Origin: an uncultured Atopobium sp. | Lineage (GTDB): Bacteria; Actinomycetota; Coriobacteriia; Coriobacteriales; Atopobiaceae | Assembly: GCA_946647055.1 (NCBI GenBank) | Contig: CAMPCT010000035.1 | Coordinates: 1 to 13,817 of the forward strand | Direction of reading: 5' to 3' | Length of the DNA: 13,817 nt | Shown here: piece by piece, positions 6,294 through 12,669 of the stretch | How the letters are laid out: each line of letters begins with the position of its first letter | Position numbering within the stretch: the stretch's first letter is position 1 | Notes under the pieces: model-generated | What the model was told of the DNA's origin: nothing | Database searches by the model: none | What the model saw: only the letters and a program-made list of their open reading frames with translations | Made by a program: the position numbers and the translations under genes

Positions 6294-7667
6294 CTAGCCC
6301 TGCGCCTGGACCGACCGGTTGATTGCCTCCTGGTGCTCCTCGTACGTCTCGGAGAAGGAGTGGTCGGAGTAGTTCTCGTTCTCGACGATGAAGAAGTAGA
6401 GGTAGTTGGAGTCGGCGGGCTCGAGTGCCGCATGGATGGAGTCCATGGAGGGCGAGCAGATGGGCGTGGGCGTGAGGCCCGCGTTGAGGTAGGTGTTGTA
6501 GGGGCTGTCTTGCTGCAGGTCCTCGGGCGTCACGGCACCGCCGGTGACATAGCCCATCGTGGCGTCGGACTGCAGGGCCATGCCCTGGCGCAGGCGGTTG
6601 TAGAAGACCGAGGAGACCAGCGGGTAGTCCTCTGCCGTCACGGCCTCGCGCTCGATGATGGAGGCGAGCTTGAGGATGTCGTAGTCGGTCATGTTGATGC
6701 CATAGCGGTCCTTGATGGCGGCCTCGGCGGCGGCGAAGTCGAGTGACATGACCTCGGTCTGGTACTGGGTGAGCATGGTGCGAATCACGAGGTCGGCCGT
6801 GACCTCCTTGCCCGAGAAGTCATAGGTCTTGGGGAAGAGGAAGCCCTCGAGCGAGGCATCCCCCGCGGCGGCGAGGAACGGGAAGTCGTTGACGTAGTTG
6901 CTCGCCTGGGCCTGCTCGATGAAGACGGAGGCGGGGATGCCAAACTGCTCCTCGACGACCGCGGCCGTCCGCTCGAGGGTGAGGCCCTCGGGCACCGTGA
7001 GGATGCCTGCGGTGGTGTTGGGGCCCGAGACGAGCTGGCGCACGACCTCGGAGGCGTCGGCACCGGTCACGAAGGAGTACGTGCCGGGCTTGATGGACTG
7101 CTCGGCGTTCTGGCGCTGGAGCGCCTTGAGGAAGGAGGTGGTGTCGGGGATGACGCCCGCCTCGAGGAGCATCTGGGCGACGGCGGAGGCGCCGGAGCCC
7201 TCGGGGATGTTGATCATGACCTCCTGGCCGGGCTCGACGGCTGGTGCGACCTCCTGCTGGGAGCCTGGATTGAGGATGCGGTCACGGAAGTGCCATGCCC
7301 CAAGGCCCGCGGCGGCGAGCAGTGCGAGCACGAGCAAGACGGCACCGATACCGCCTCCACGCCGCTTGGGACGAGGGGCTCCGGCGTGCTTGCCAGCAGC
7401 CGTGGTGAGACGCGCCGTCGCGGCCGAGACTCCCGTGGTGGTCATCTTGGACGCAGAGCCCGATGAGATGGTGGGGACGTCCGCCTGGACCGTATGGTCC
7501 CCCGCGGCACGCGAGGGGACGGAGGTCGTGTCGTCGATGGGACGGAACCTGCTGCCGGTCGATGCCGGCACGTCACCCGAGGATGGCGCCTGGCGCTTGG
7601 GAGCGTCCGATGAACCCGAGAAGTGCGCACCGCGGCGCGGCGAATCAGAGGAAGCCATGCAACTCAT
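6294..7667 (-). CDS. mltG: Endolytic peptidoglycan transglycosylase MltG
   Basis: This 457-residue membrane-anchored enzyme cleaves nascent glycan strands outside the membrane and is thought to set where growing peptidoglycan chains end. A long Ser/Thr/Pro-rich cytoplasmic tail (1-100) ends in a basic patch (RPKRRGG), followed by one transmembrane helix (about 107-124). A LysM-like subdomain (about 148-215) comes next, then the YceG catalytic domain. Signature segments are LEGFLFPKTY (273-282), LASIIEREA with the catalytic Glu339, FYNRL (355-359), LQSDATMGY (365-373), SPYNTY (388-393) and FSETYEEH (438-445). The ATG at 7667 overlaps the ruvX stop as ATGA. An ATG at 7658 has a slightly better-spaced GGGGATGAG and is a fair alternative, shortening the protein by three residues. 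The cytoplasmic tail is much longer than in the E. coli protein, as in other actinobacteria. Confidence 0.95.
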   Translation of the reverse strand: MSCMASSDSPRRGAHFSGSSDAPKRQAPSSGDVPASTGSRFRPIDDTTSVPSRAAGDHTVQADVPTISSGSASKMTTTGVSAATARLTTAAGKHAGAPRPKRRGGGIGAVLLVLALLAAAGLGAWHFRDRILNPGSQQEVAPAVEPGQEVMINIPEGSGASAVAQMLLEAGVIPDTTSFLKALQRQNAEQSIKPGTYSFVTGADASEVVRQLVSGPNTTAGILTVPEGLTLERTAAVVEEQFGIPASVFIEQAQASNYVNDFPFLAAAGDASLEGFLFPKTYDFSGKEVTADLVIRTMLTQYQTEVMSLDFAAAEAAIKDRYGINMTDYDILKLASIIEREAVTAEDYPLVSSVFYNRLRQGMALQSDATMGYVTGGAVTPEDLQQDSPYNTYLNAGLTPTPICSPSMDSIHAALEPADSNYLYFFIVENENYSDHSFSETYEEHQEAINRSVQAQG

Positions 7668-8098
7668 CCCCGCTCGTCTGTCGTGCTGCCATTACGTGAG
7701 TCTAGCCAGGCCTGGAGAAAGAGCGAGGCGGCAATCATGTCGACCTTGCCGCGCATGTCCCTCTCAGAAAGGCCCTGACGTCTAAGGATACGCTTGGCCT
7801 CTGCCGACGAGAGCCTCTCGTCGACAAACTCCAGCGGAATACCGCAAGCCCGTGAGATGCCGTGGGCGACGGCTCGGATGCGCTCCGCCTGGGGACCCTC
7901 CTCCCCCGCCATCGTGCGCGGGAGGCCGCACACGAGAAGGTCGGGCTCGTAGTCCTCGAGCACGCGCCTGAAGCTGCGCGAGCACGAGACGACCTCCTGC
8001 GCGGGCAGGACCTTCACCGGGGTGGCAACGGTGCCCGTGGCATCGCTCGCGGCGATGCCAACGCGCACCTCACCTATGTCGAGCGCGAGCGCCCTCAC
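7664..8098 (-). CDS. ruvX: RuvX/YqgF family putative Holliday-junction resolvase
   Basis: This 144-residue cytoplasmic RNase H-fold protein belongs to a family linked to pre-16S rRNA processing and proposed as a Holliday-junction resolvase. The acidic residues expected in the active site are present: Asp7 in ALDIGEVRVGIAASD (5-19), Glu94 in FVDERLSSAEA (91-101) and Asp120 in KVDMIAA (118-124). CGLPRTMAGEEG (57-68) matches the usual GLPxxxxGxxG loop. The start is a GTG at 8098, which removes nothing conserved. Its ribosome binding site is weak, so translation may depend on coupling to alaS, whose stop is only five bases upstream. The alaS-ruvX-mltG order is a common conserved arrangement. The last 10 residues are polar and overlap the mltG start. 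Confidence 0.93.
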   Translation of the reverse strand: MRALALDIGEVRVGIAASDATGTVATPVKVLPAQEVVSCSRSFRRVLEDYEPDLLVCGLPRTMAGEEGPQAERIRAVAHGISRACGIPLEFVDERLSSAEAKRILRRQGLSERDMRGKVDMIAASLFLQAWLDSRNGSTTDERG

Positions 8099-8103
8099 GC
8101 CGC

Positions 8104-10746
8104 CTAGCCCTGGAGCAGGGCACGTGCGGCGTCAAGCGCGGCGTCGATGCCCTCTACCTCACGGCCACCGGCCTGTGCCATGGTGGGCTTGCCGCCACCA
8201 CGACCGCCGACCTTCTCGGCGATCTGCTTGATGACGTTGCCGGCGGCGAAGCCAGCGGCGACGGCCGCGTCGTCACCGGCAGCGAGCAGCGCGACCTTGC
8301 CCTCGGGGGTGACGGCGGCAAGCACGCAGGCCGCGGGGCCCTTGGCCTTGTCGCGGATGGTGTCCCACACGTTGCGGAGCTCGGCGGCCTCCATGCCGTC
8401 GAAGCGCGCGACGGCGCAGGTGTAGCCGTCGAGCTGGAGGGCGGCGTCAATGGCCTCGGCGACCTTGTTGGAGCCGCTACCGGCAATGGCGGCCTTGAGC
8501 TTCTGCTCGGCCTCCTTGCGCGCCTGCTGGAGGGCGGCGATGCGCTGCGAGACCTCGGACGGACGGCACTTGAGCTCTGCGGCGACCTGGTCGAGCACTG
8601 CGAGGCGCTCGTTGACGTAGGCCAGGGCGCCAGCCGAGGTCACGGCCTCGATGCGGCGGGCGTTGGAGCCCACGGAGCCCTCGGAGACGATCTTGAAGAG
8701 GCCGATCTCGGCGCTGTTGCGCGCGTGGGTGCCACCACAGAGCTCGCGCGAGAAGGGCTTCTCCTCCTCGCCCACCGAGACGACGCGCACGACGTCACCG
8801 TACTTCTCGCCAAAGAGCGCGATGGCGCCGGCGGCCTTGGCCTCGTCGATGCCCATGACGCGGGTGACGACGGGCTTGGCAGCGGCGATCTCGGCGTTGA
8901 CGAGGTCCTCGATGGCGCGGAGTTCGTCGGCGGTCACGGCCTCGAAGTGCGTGAAGTCGAAGCGCAGGCGGTCTGCGGAGACCAGGCTGCCCGCCTGGCT
9001 CACATGCTCGCCCAGGACCTGCTTGAGCGCGGCATCGAGCAGGTGGGTGGCGGTGTGGTTGCGGCGGATGAGCTCGCGACGGTCGCGGTCGATGGCGGCG
9101 GAGCAGCTGACGCCTGCCCCCATGGTGCCCTCGATGACCTCGCCCGCATGGGCATAGATGCCGTTGTGGACCTTGGTGTCGTCGACGCGCATGGCAAAGG
9201 CCTCGCCGCGGATGATGCCGGTGTCACCCACCTGGCCACCCATCTCGGCGTAGAAGGGCGTCTTGTCGAGGACCACCTCGACGCGCTCGCCGACGGAGAC
9301 GGCATGGACCTCCTTGCCGTCGTGCACGATGCTCATGATGGTGGCGCCGTCGACCACGTCGGTCTCGTAGCCGCAGAACTCGGTGGGGTTCAGGGCGTCG
9401 GACAGGCTGACCCAGACGTCGTTGAAGGTGCCCCAGGCGTCCTGCTCGGCGTGGGCGCGGGCGCGCTCGCGCTGCTCGGTCATGCAGGCGTCGAAGCCGT
9501 CCATGTCGACCTCGTGGCCGGCACCCTCGCAGATCTCGCGCGTGAGGTCGATGGGGAAGCCGTAGGTGTCGTGCAGCTGGAAGGCCACGTCGCCCGGGAG
9601 CGCGGCGCCGTCGGCAAGGCCGGAGAGGGCCGCCCCGAGCTTTGCCTCGCCCGCATCGAGCGTGGCGTTGAAGCGCTCCTCCTCGGCGCGCAGCAGCGAC
9701 AGGATGAGGGCCTTGTTCTCGGTGAGCTCCGGGTACACGTCGGCCATGAGGCGCATGACCTCCTCGGAGTACTGCGAGAGGAAGGTGCCCTGGATGCCCA
9801 GCAGGCGGCCATGGTACACGGCGCGGCGGAGCAGGCGGCGCAGGACGTAGCCACGGCCCTCGTTGGAGGGCAGGATGCCGTCGCCGATCATGAAGGTCAC
9901 CGAGCGGCTGTGGTCGGCCACGATGCGCATGGAGCGGTCGGCGCGGGCGTCCTCGCCGTAGGTCTTGCCGGAGAGCGAAGCGCCGAGGCCGATGAGGGAG
10001 GTCAGGACGTCGCCGTCGTAGTTGGTGCCCTTGTGCTGCATGATGGCGGCAATGCGCTCGAGGCCCATGCCGGTGTCGATGTTGCGGTGGGGCAGCTCGG
10101 GCATCGAGCCGTCCTCCTGGCGGTCGTACTGCGTGAAGACGAGGTTCCAGAACTCGAGGAAGCGGTCGCCGTCGTCGCCGGGGGCCTCGCCCTCGAACTC
10201 AGGACCCTGGTCGAAGTAGATCTCGGAGCAGGGACCGCAGGGGCCAGTGGGGCCGGCAGCCCAGAAGTTGTCGTCCTCGCCCAGGCGGGAGATGTGGTCG
10301 TAGGCGACGCCCTGGGCGTGCCATAGCTCGATGGCCTCGTCGTCGTTCTCGAAGACCGTCATGTAGAGGCGGTCGACCGGGAGGCCGAGGTGCTCGGGCG
10401 CGGTGATGAACTCCCAGGCCCAGGCGATGGCGTCGGCCTTGGAGTAGCCACCAAAGGAGAAGTTGCCCAGCATCTCGAAGAACGAGAGGTGGCGGGAGTC
10501 GCCGATGTTGTCGATGTCGTTGGTGCGCAGGCACTTCTGGCAGGAGCAGGCGCCAATCTCGGGCATGGTCTTGATGCCCTGGTAGTACTCCTTGAACTGG
10601 TTCATGCCAGCGTTGGTGAGCAGCAGAGACGGGTCGTCGGGGACGAGCGACGAAGACGGGTAGAGCTTGCAGCCCTTCGACTCGAAGAACTTGAGGTAGT
10701 CATCACGGATCTGGGCCGTGGTCATGGTCTTGTAGTCGGTGCTCAT
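8104..10746 (-). CDS. alaS: Alanyl-tRNA synthetase
   Basis: This 880-residue cytoplasmic enzyme charges tRNA-Ala with alanine and has the full standard architecture. The class II aminoacylation core occupies about 1-360, with TNAGMNQFK (44-52), the ACSCQKC cluster (66-72) and motif 3 GRGYVLRRLLRRA (297-309). A tRNA-recognition segment follows. The editing domain has HTATH (His564, His568) and CGGTH (Cys670, His674), the zinc ligands that remove mischarged Ser or Gly. A coiled coil (about 712-755) leads to the DHHA1-type C-Ala domain with GGRGGGKPTMAQAGG (848-861). The frame opens earlier at a GTG (10776), but the ATG at 10746 has AAGGAG five bases upstream and gives the normal N-terminus. A promoter-like TACAAT and an inverted repeat lie in the 89-base gap before it. 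It heads a tight operon with ruvX and mltG. Nothing suggests a T-box leader; the gap is too short. Confidence 0.98.
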   Translation of the reverse strand: MSTDYKTMTTAQIRDDYLKFFESKGCKLYPSSSLVPDDPSLLLTNAGMNQFKEYYQGIKTMPEIGACSCQKCLRTNDIDNIGDSRHLSFFEMLGNFSFGGYSKADAIAWAWEFITAPEHLGLPVDRLYMTVFENDDEAIELWHAQGVAYDHISRLGEDDNFWAAGPTGPCGPCSEIYFDQGPEFEGEAPGDDGDRFLEFWNLVFTQYDRQEDGSMPELPHRNIDTGMGLERIAAIMQHKGTNYDGDVLTSLIGLGASLSGKTYGEDARADRSMRIVADHSRSVTFMIGDGILPSNEGRGYVLRRLLRRAVYHGRLLGIQGTFLSQYSEEVMRLMADVYPELTENKALILSLLRAEEERFNATLDAGEAKLGAALSGLADGAALPGDVAFQLHDTYGFPIDLTREICEGAGHEVDMDGFDACMTEQRERARAHAEQDAWGTFNDVWVSLSDALNPTEFCGYETDVVDGATIMSIVHDGKEVHAVSVGERVEVVLDKTPFYAEMGGQVGDTGIIRGEAFAMRVDDTKVHNGIYAHAGEVIEGTMGAGVSCSAAIDRDRRELIRRNHTATHLLDAALKQVLGEHVSQAGSLVSADRLRFDFTHFEAVTADELRAIEDLVNAEIAAAKPVVTRVMGIDEAKAAGAIALFGEKYGDVVRVVSVGEEEKPFSRELCGGTHARNSAEIGLFKIVSEGSVGSNARRIEAVTSAGALAYVNERLAVLDQVAAELKCRPSEVSQRIAALQQARKEAEQKLKAAIAGSGSNKVAEAIDAALQLDGYTCAVARFDGMEAAELRNVWDTIRDKAKGPAACVLAAVTPEGKVALLAAGDDAAVAAGFAAGNVIKQIAEKVGGRGGGKPTMAQAGGREVEGIDAALDAARALLQG

Positions 10747-10753
10747 GCTTCTC

Positions 10754-10790
10754 CTTGCAGTCGGTGCCTCAAACACGCAGTAACTGCAAG
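10754..10790. repeat. Seven-base inverted repeat in front of alaS
   Basis: CTTGCAG at 10754-10760 is the inverted complement of CTGCAAG at 10784-10790, with a 23-base spacer. On the alaS strand the downstream arm shares its AAG with the AAGGAG ribosome binding site (10756-10751). The upstream arm begins at the base next to the candidate -10 box and spans the predicted start point. It could therefore be a two-half-site operator around the transcription start or, if transcripts begin further upstream, a hairpin that partly hides the ribosome binding site. Confidence 0.4.
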
Positions 10791-10796
10791 ATTGTA
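10791..10796 (-). promoter_or_regulatory. Candidate -10 box of the alaS operon promoter
   Basis: TACAAT on the minus strand matches the housekeeping -10 consensus at five of six bases. Seventeen bases further upstream is GGGACG (10814-10819), only a three-of-six match to -35. Transcription would start near 10784, leaving a leader of about 38 bases before the ATG at 10746. The gap to the preceding sigma-factor gene (10747-10835) is the widest in this part of the window, consistent with a separate transcription unit. Confidence 0.45.
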
Positions 10797-10835
10797 CCGC
10801 ATATCCGTCGGTTCGTCCCTAAGCTCCCGAGACCA

Positions 10836-11663
10836 TCACATGCCGGGGTCGAGCTTCTCCTGCATGCGCTGGAGGGTGCGGCGCAAAAGACGGGACACCT
10901 GCACCTGCGAGACGCCAAGGTACTCCGCGATCTGTGCCTGCGTCATGCCATCGACGAAGCGCATGCGAATGACCTCCTGCTCGCGGGGCGAGAACTCGGC
11001 GATGGCTGCGTCGAGGTCGATGCGGTCGTCGGCTGCGGCGAGCTCGGCGTCCTCGGTCGCAAAGGTGTCGAGCACCGAGGGGCTGTCGTCGTCCCCTCCG
11101 CCCTCGCCCTCGAGGGGCACCGAGCTGTAGGCGCTCGACGACTCCATGGCCTCGAGCACCTCGTCGACGCTCACGCCAAGCCGGTCGGCGACCTCGGCGA
11201 CGGAGGGACTGCGCGAAAGCTCGTTCGTGAGCTCCTCGGTCGCCTGGTTGACCTTGGCGGACAGCTCCTGGAGGCGTCGGGGCACGCGCACCGACCAGCC
11301 CTTGTCGCGGAAGTGGCGCTTGATCTCGCCCAGGATGGTGGGCGTGGCATAGGTGGTGAACTCGAGGCCACGGTCGGTGTCGAAGCGGTCGATCGCCTTT
11401 ATGAGGCCGATCGTGCCCACCTGGATGAGGTCCTCGAGGGGCTCGCCGCGGTTCTTGAACTTGGCCGCGAGGAAGCGCACCAGGTTGAGGTGGTTGAGCA
11501 CGAGCTGCTGGCGCGCGTCATCGTCGCCCTCCTCGCGCACACGGCGGAAGAGCTCGCGCGTTGTCTCCCTGTCCCAAGCCTCGCGTGAGGCGGCGCGCAT
11601 GCGGCGACGGGCCTCGCGGGCGGCATCGCTCTTGACGTCGACGCCCTTATCCTGTGCGACCAT
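10836..11663 (-). CDS. RNA polymerase sigma factor, SigB/SigF/SigG type
   Basis: This 275-residue alternative sigma factor directs RNA polymerase to a specialised promoter set, typically stress or developmental genes. Region 2 lies at about 34-125 and includes DLIQVGTIGLIKAIDRFD (78-95) and FTTYATPTILGEIKRHFRD (102-120). Region 3 spans about 127-185, with a VRVPRRLQEL opening. After an acidic, Gly-rich linker (186-194), region 4 (222-268) carries a helix-turn-helix MTQAQIAEYLGVSQVQVSRL. There is no region 1.1, which excludes the main vegetative factor, and there is a clear region 3, which excludes ECF factors. A basic N-terminal tail of about 30 residues is extra. The ATG at 11663 directly abuts the stop of the RsbW-like gene. 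Its ribosome binding site is weak and distant, so its synthesis probably depends on translation of that gene, a usual arrangement for an anti-sigma/sigma pair. No matching SigB-type promoter was recognised in the window. Confidence 0.94.
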   Translation of the reverse strand: MVAQDKGVDVKSDAAREARRRMRAASREAWDRETTRELFRRVREEGDDDARQQLVLNHLNLVRFLAAKFKNRGEPLEDLIQVGTIGLIKAIDRFDTDRGLEFTTYATPTILGEIKRHFRDKGWSVRVPRRLQELSAKVNQATEELTNELSRSPSVAEVADRLGVSVDEVLEAMESSSAYSSVPLEGEGGGDDDSPSVLDTFATEDAELAAADDRIDLDAAIAEFSPREQEVIRMRFVDGMTQAQIAEYLGVSQVQVSRLLRRTLQRMQEKLDPGM

Positions 11664-12032
11664 CTAGCCGACCGCCCTCTTGACCAGGTGAAGCGTGGAT
11701 GCCGCCTCGTCGACGACATACTCGTCGCAGACCGCGGCGAGCAGCAGCGCCGAGTACCCCACGGCAGCGTCTGCGGACGACAGCACGTCGATGCCGGAGC
11801 CAAGCGAGAAGTCCATGACAAGCTGGCCCGGAGACACGGTGAAGGTGACCTCGCAGGGTTCGGGGGCGGTGGCACAGGCGCACACGAAGCCCTCCTCGGC
11901 AACCATGCGGGCGTCCTCGACGTCATCGACCGTCATCTCGCCAATGACGGCGAGGTTGGCGGCCATCATGCGCACCGAGCGCGCAAAGGCCGGAAGAGCA
12001 GGTACGCTGAGGCTGACGGTCTGATCGCTCAT
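11664..12032 (-). CDS. RsbW-like anti-sigma factor (degenerate HATPase-fold protein)
   Basis: This 122-residue protein lies directly in front of the sigma factor gene and has the layout of RsbW/SpoIIAB anti-sigma factors. It opens with VSLSVPALPAFARSVRMMAANLA (6-28) and then VDDVEDARMVAEE (35-47), which match the first helices of that family. The C-terminus (CDEY...LHLVKRA, 102-120) fits the last strand and end. In RsbW the N-box Glu is followed four residues later by an Asn that holds magnesium-ATP; here the residue after Glu47 is Cys51, and no DxGxG box is clear (the region reads DFSLGSGID, 74-82). It may bind the sigma factor without kinase activity, or bind ATP in a different way. No anti-anti-sigma (RsbV-like) gene is in the window. 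The ATG at 12032 has GGGGAG upstream, and it follows the DUF948 gene by 26 bases. Confidence 0.75.
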   Translation of the reverse strand: MSDQTVSLSVPALPAFARSVRMMAANLAVIGEMTVDDVEDARMVAEEGFVCACATAPEPCEVTFTVSPGQLVMDFSLGSGIDVLSSADAAVGYSALLLAAVCDEYVVDEAASTLHLVKRAVG

Positions 12033-12058
12033 GATGGCTCCCCTCGCTGGCCAGTGCC

Positions 12059-12604
12059 CTACTCGGCCTCGTCCTGCGCGGGCTTGGTGTCGTAGGTGAA
12101 GTACCCGCTGTCCTTGGCAGGCTTGGGCTCGACGTCCGCAGGAGGCTCCGTGTTGGGAGCGACGGCACCCAGGCGCGCAGGCTCGGGGTCGCCGCCCTTG
12201 TGGGCGATCTTGCCGATGAGGCCGGCAGCGGCATCGGCGGCAGAGCCGGTGACCTTGGTCACGGCACCCGTGACGTTGGTGGCGGTCCCGGTGACCGACG
12301 AGACGTCACCCAGGATCTCCTCGACGCGGATGAGGTCGAGCGAGAGCGCGTCGACCGCCGTACCCGCCTTCTCGAGCAGGGGCTCGACCTGCTTCATGGC
12401 GGGGTTGAGCTCGTCGACGACGCCGTCGAGCTTGTTGATGACCGGCTGGATCTCGGTGATGGTCTGGTTGACGGAGGACATGACCTCGTTGAGCGAGGTG
12501 CGGACGCCCCTCAGCGTGAGCGCGACCTCAACGATCGCCCAGACGCCGGCAAGGGCGAGCACGACGAGTGCGATGTCGATGGGTGCAAGGTCTGAGAAGT
12601 TCAT
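12059..12604 (-). CDS. DUF948 (YtxG-like) membrane protein
   Basis: This 181-residue protein has one N-terminal transmembrane helix (about 9-31, IDIALVVLALAG...), followed by a long polar helical region and a disordered Pro/Glu-rich tail (from about 135). The helical part (35-130) has the low-complexity coiled-coil character of DUF948, including INKLDGVVDELNPAMKQVEPLL (56-77). It ends in a run of VTG-containing repeats (104-121). The function is not established. The Bacillus subtilis relative ytxG is a SigB-controlled general stress gene, which fits its position in front of an anti-sigma/sigma pair. The frame is open up to 12652, but the ATG at 12604 is preferred because GGAGGAGG lies about six bases before it and the hydrophobic helix follows directly. 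The gap to rarA is 65 bases and contains a GC-rich dyad. Confidence 0.82.
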   Translation of the reverse strand: MNFSDLAPIDIALVVLALAGVWAIVEVALTLRGVRTSLNEVMSSVNQTITEIQPVINKLDGVVDELNPAMKQVEPLLEKAGTAVDALSLDLIRVEEILGDVSSVTGTATNVTGAVTKVTGSAADAAAGLIGKIAHKGGDPEPARLGAVAPNTEPPADVEPKPAKDSGYFTYDTKPAQDEAE

Positions 12605-12632
12605 GCGTTCCTCCTCCAAGTGGCTGGACAAT

Positions 12633-12652
12633 CGCGGCGGGTGCCGCGGCAC
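12633..12652. repeat. GC-rich dyad between rarA and the DUF948 gene
   Basis: GTGCCGCGGCAC (12641-12652) is a perfect 12-base palindrome. Overlapping it, CGCGGC (12633-12638) pairs with GCCGCG (12643-12648) around a four-base loop. In the leftward transcript the hairpin is followed by ATTGTCC, so there is no T-tract. It may be a weak terminator for rarA or an operator upstream of the DUF948/anti-sigma/sigma genes. Short GC-rich palindromes also occur by chance in DNA of this composition. Confidence 0.3.
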
Positions 12653-12669
12653 GCTCCTAACCTATCAGT

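Noticed and set aside
5616..6746. 376-codon plus-strand open frame over yqeG and the mltG end
   Set aside because: It covers parts of three well-supported genes in antisense and has no recognisable domain, so it is taken as a composition artefact.
6898..7785. 295-codon plus-strand open frame over mltG
   Set aside because: It is antisense to the MltG tail and catalytic domain and has no motif or supporting ribosome binding site.
8725..10326. 533-codon open frame on the plus strand across alaS
   Set aside because: It lies antisense to an unmistakable alaS and has a repetitive Gly/Val/Asp/His-rich composition typical of shadow frames in GC-rich DNA. No domain is recognisable.
10747..10835. Possible T-box riboswitch in front of alaS
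   Set aside because: The gap is only 89 bases, too short for a T-box, and no T-box consensus or terminator/antiterminator pair is visible.
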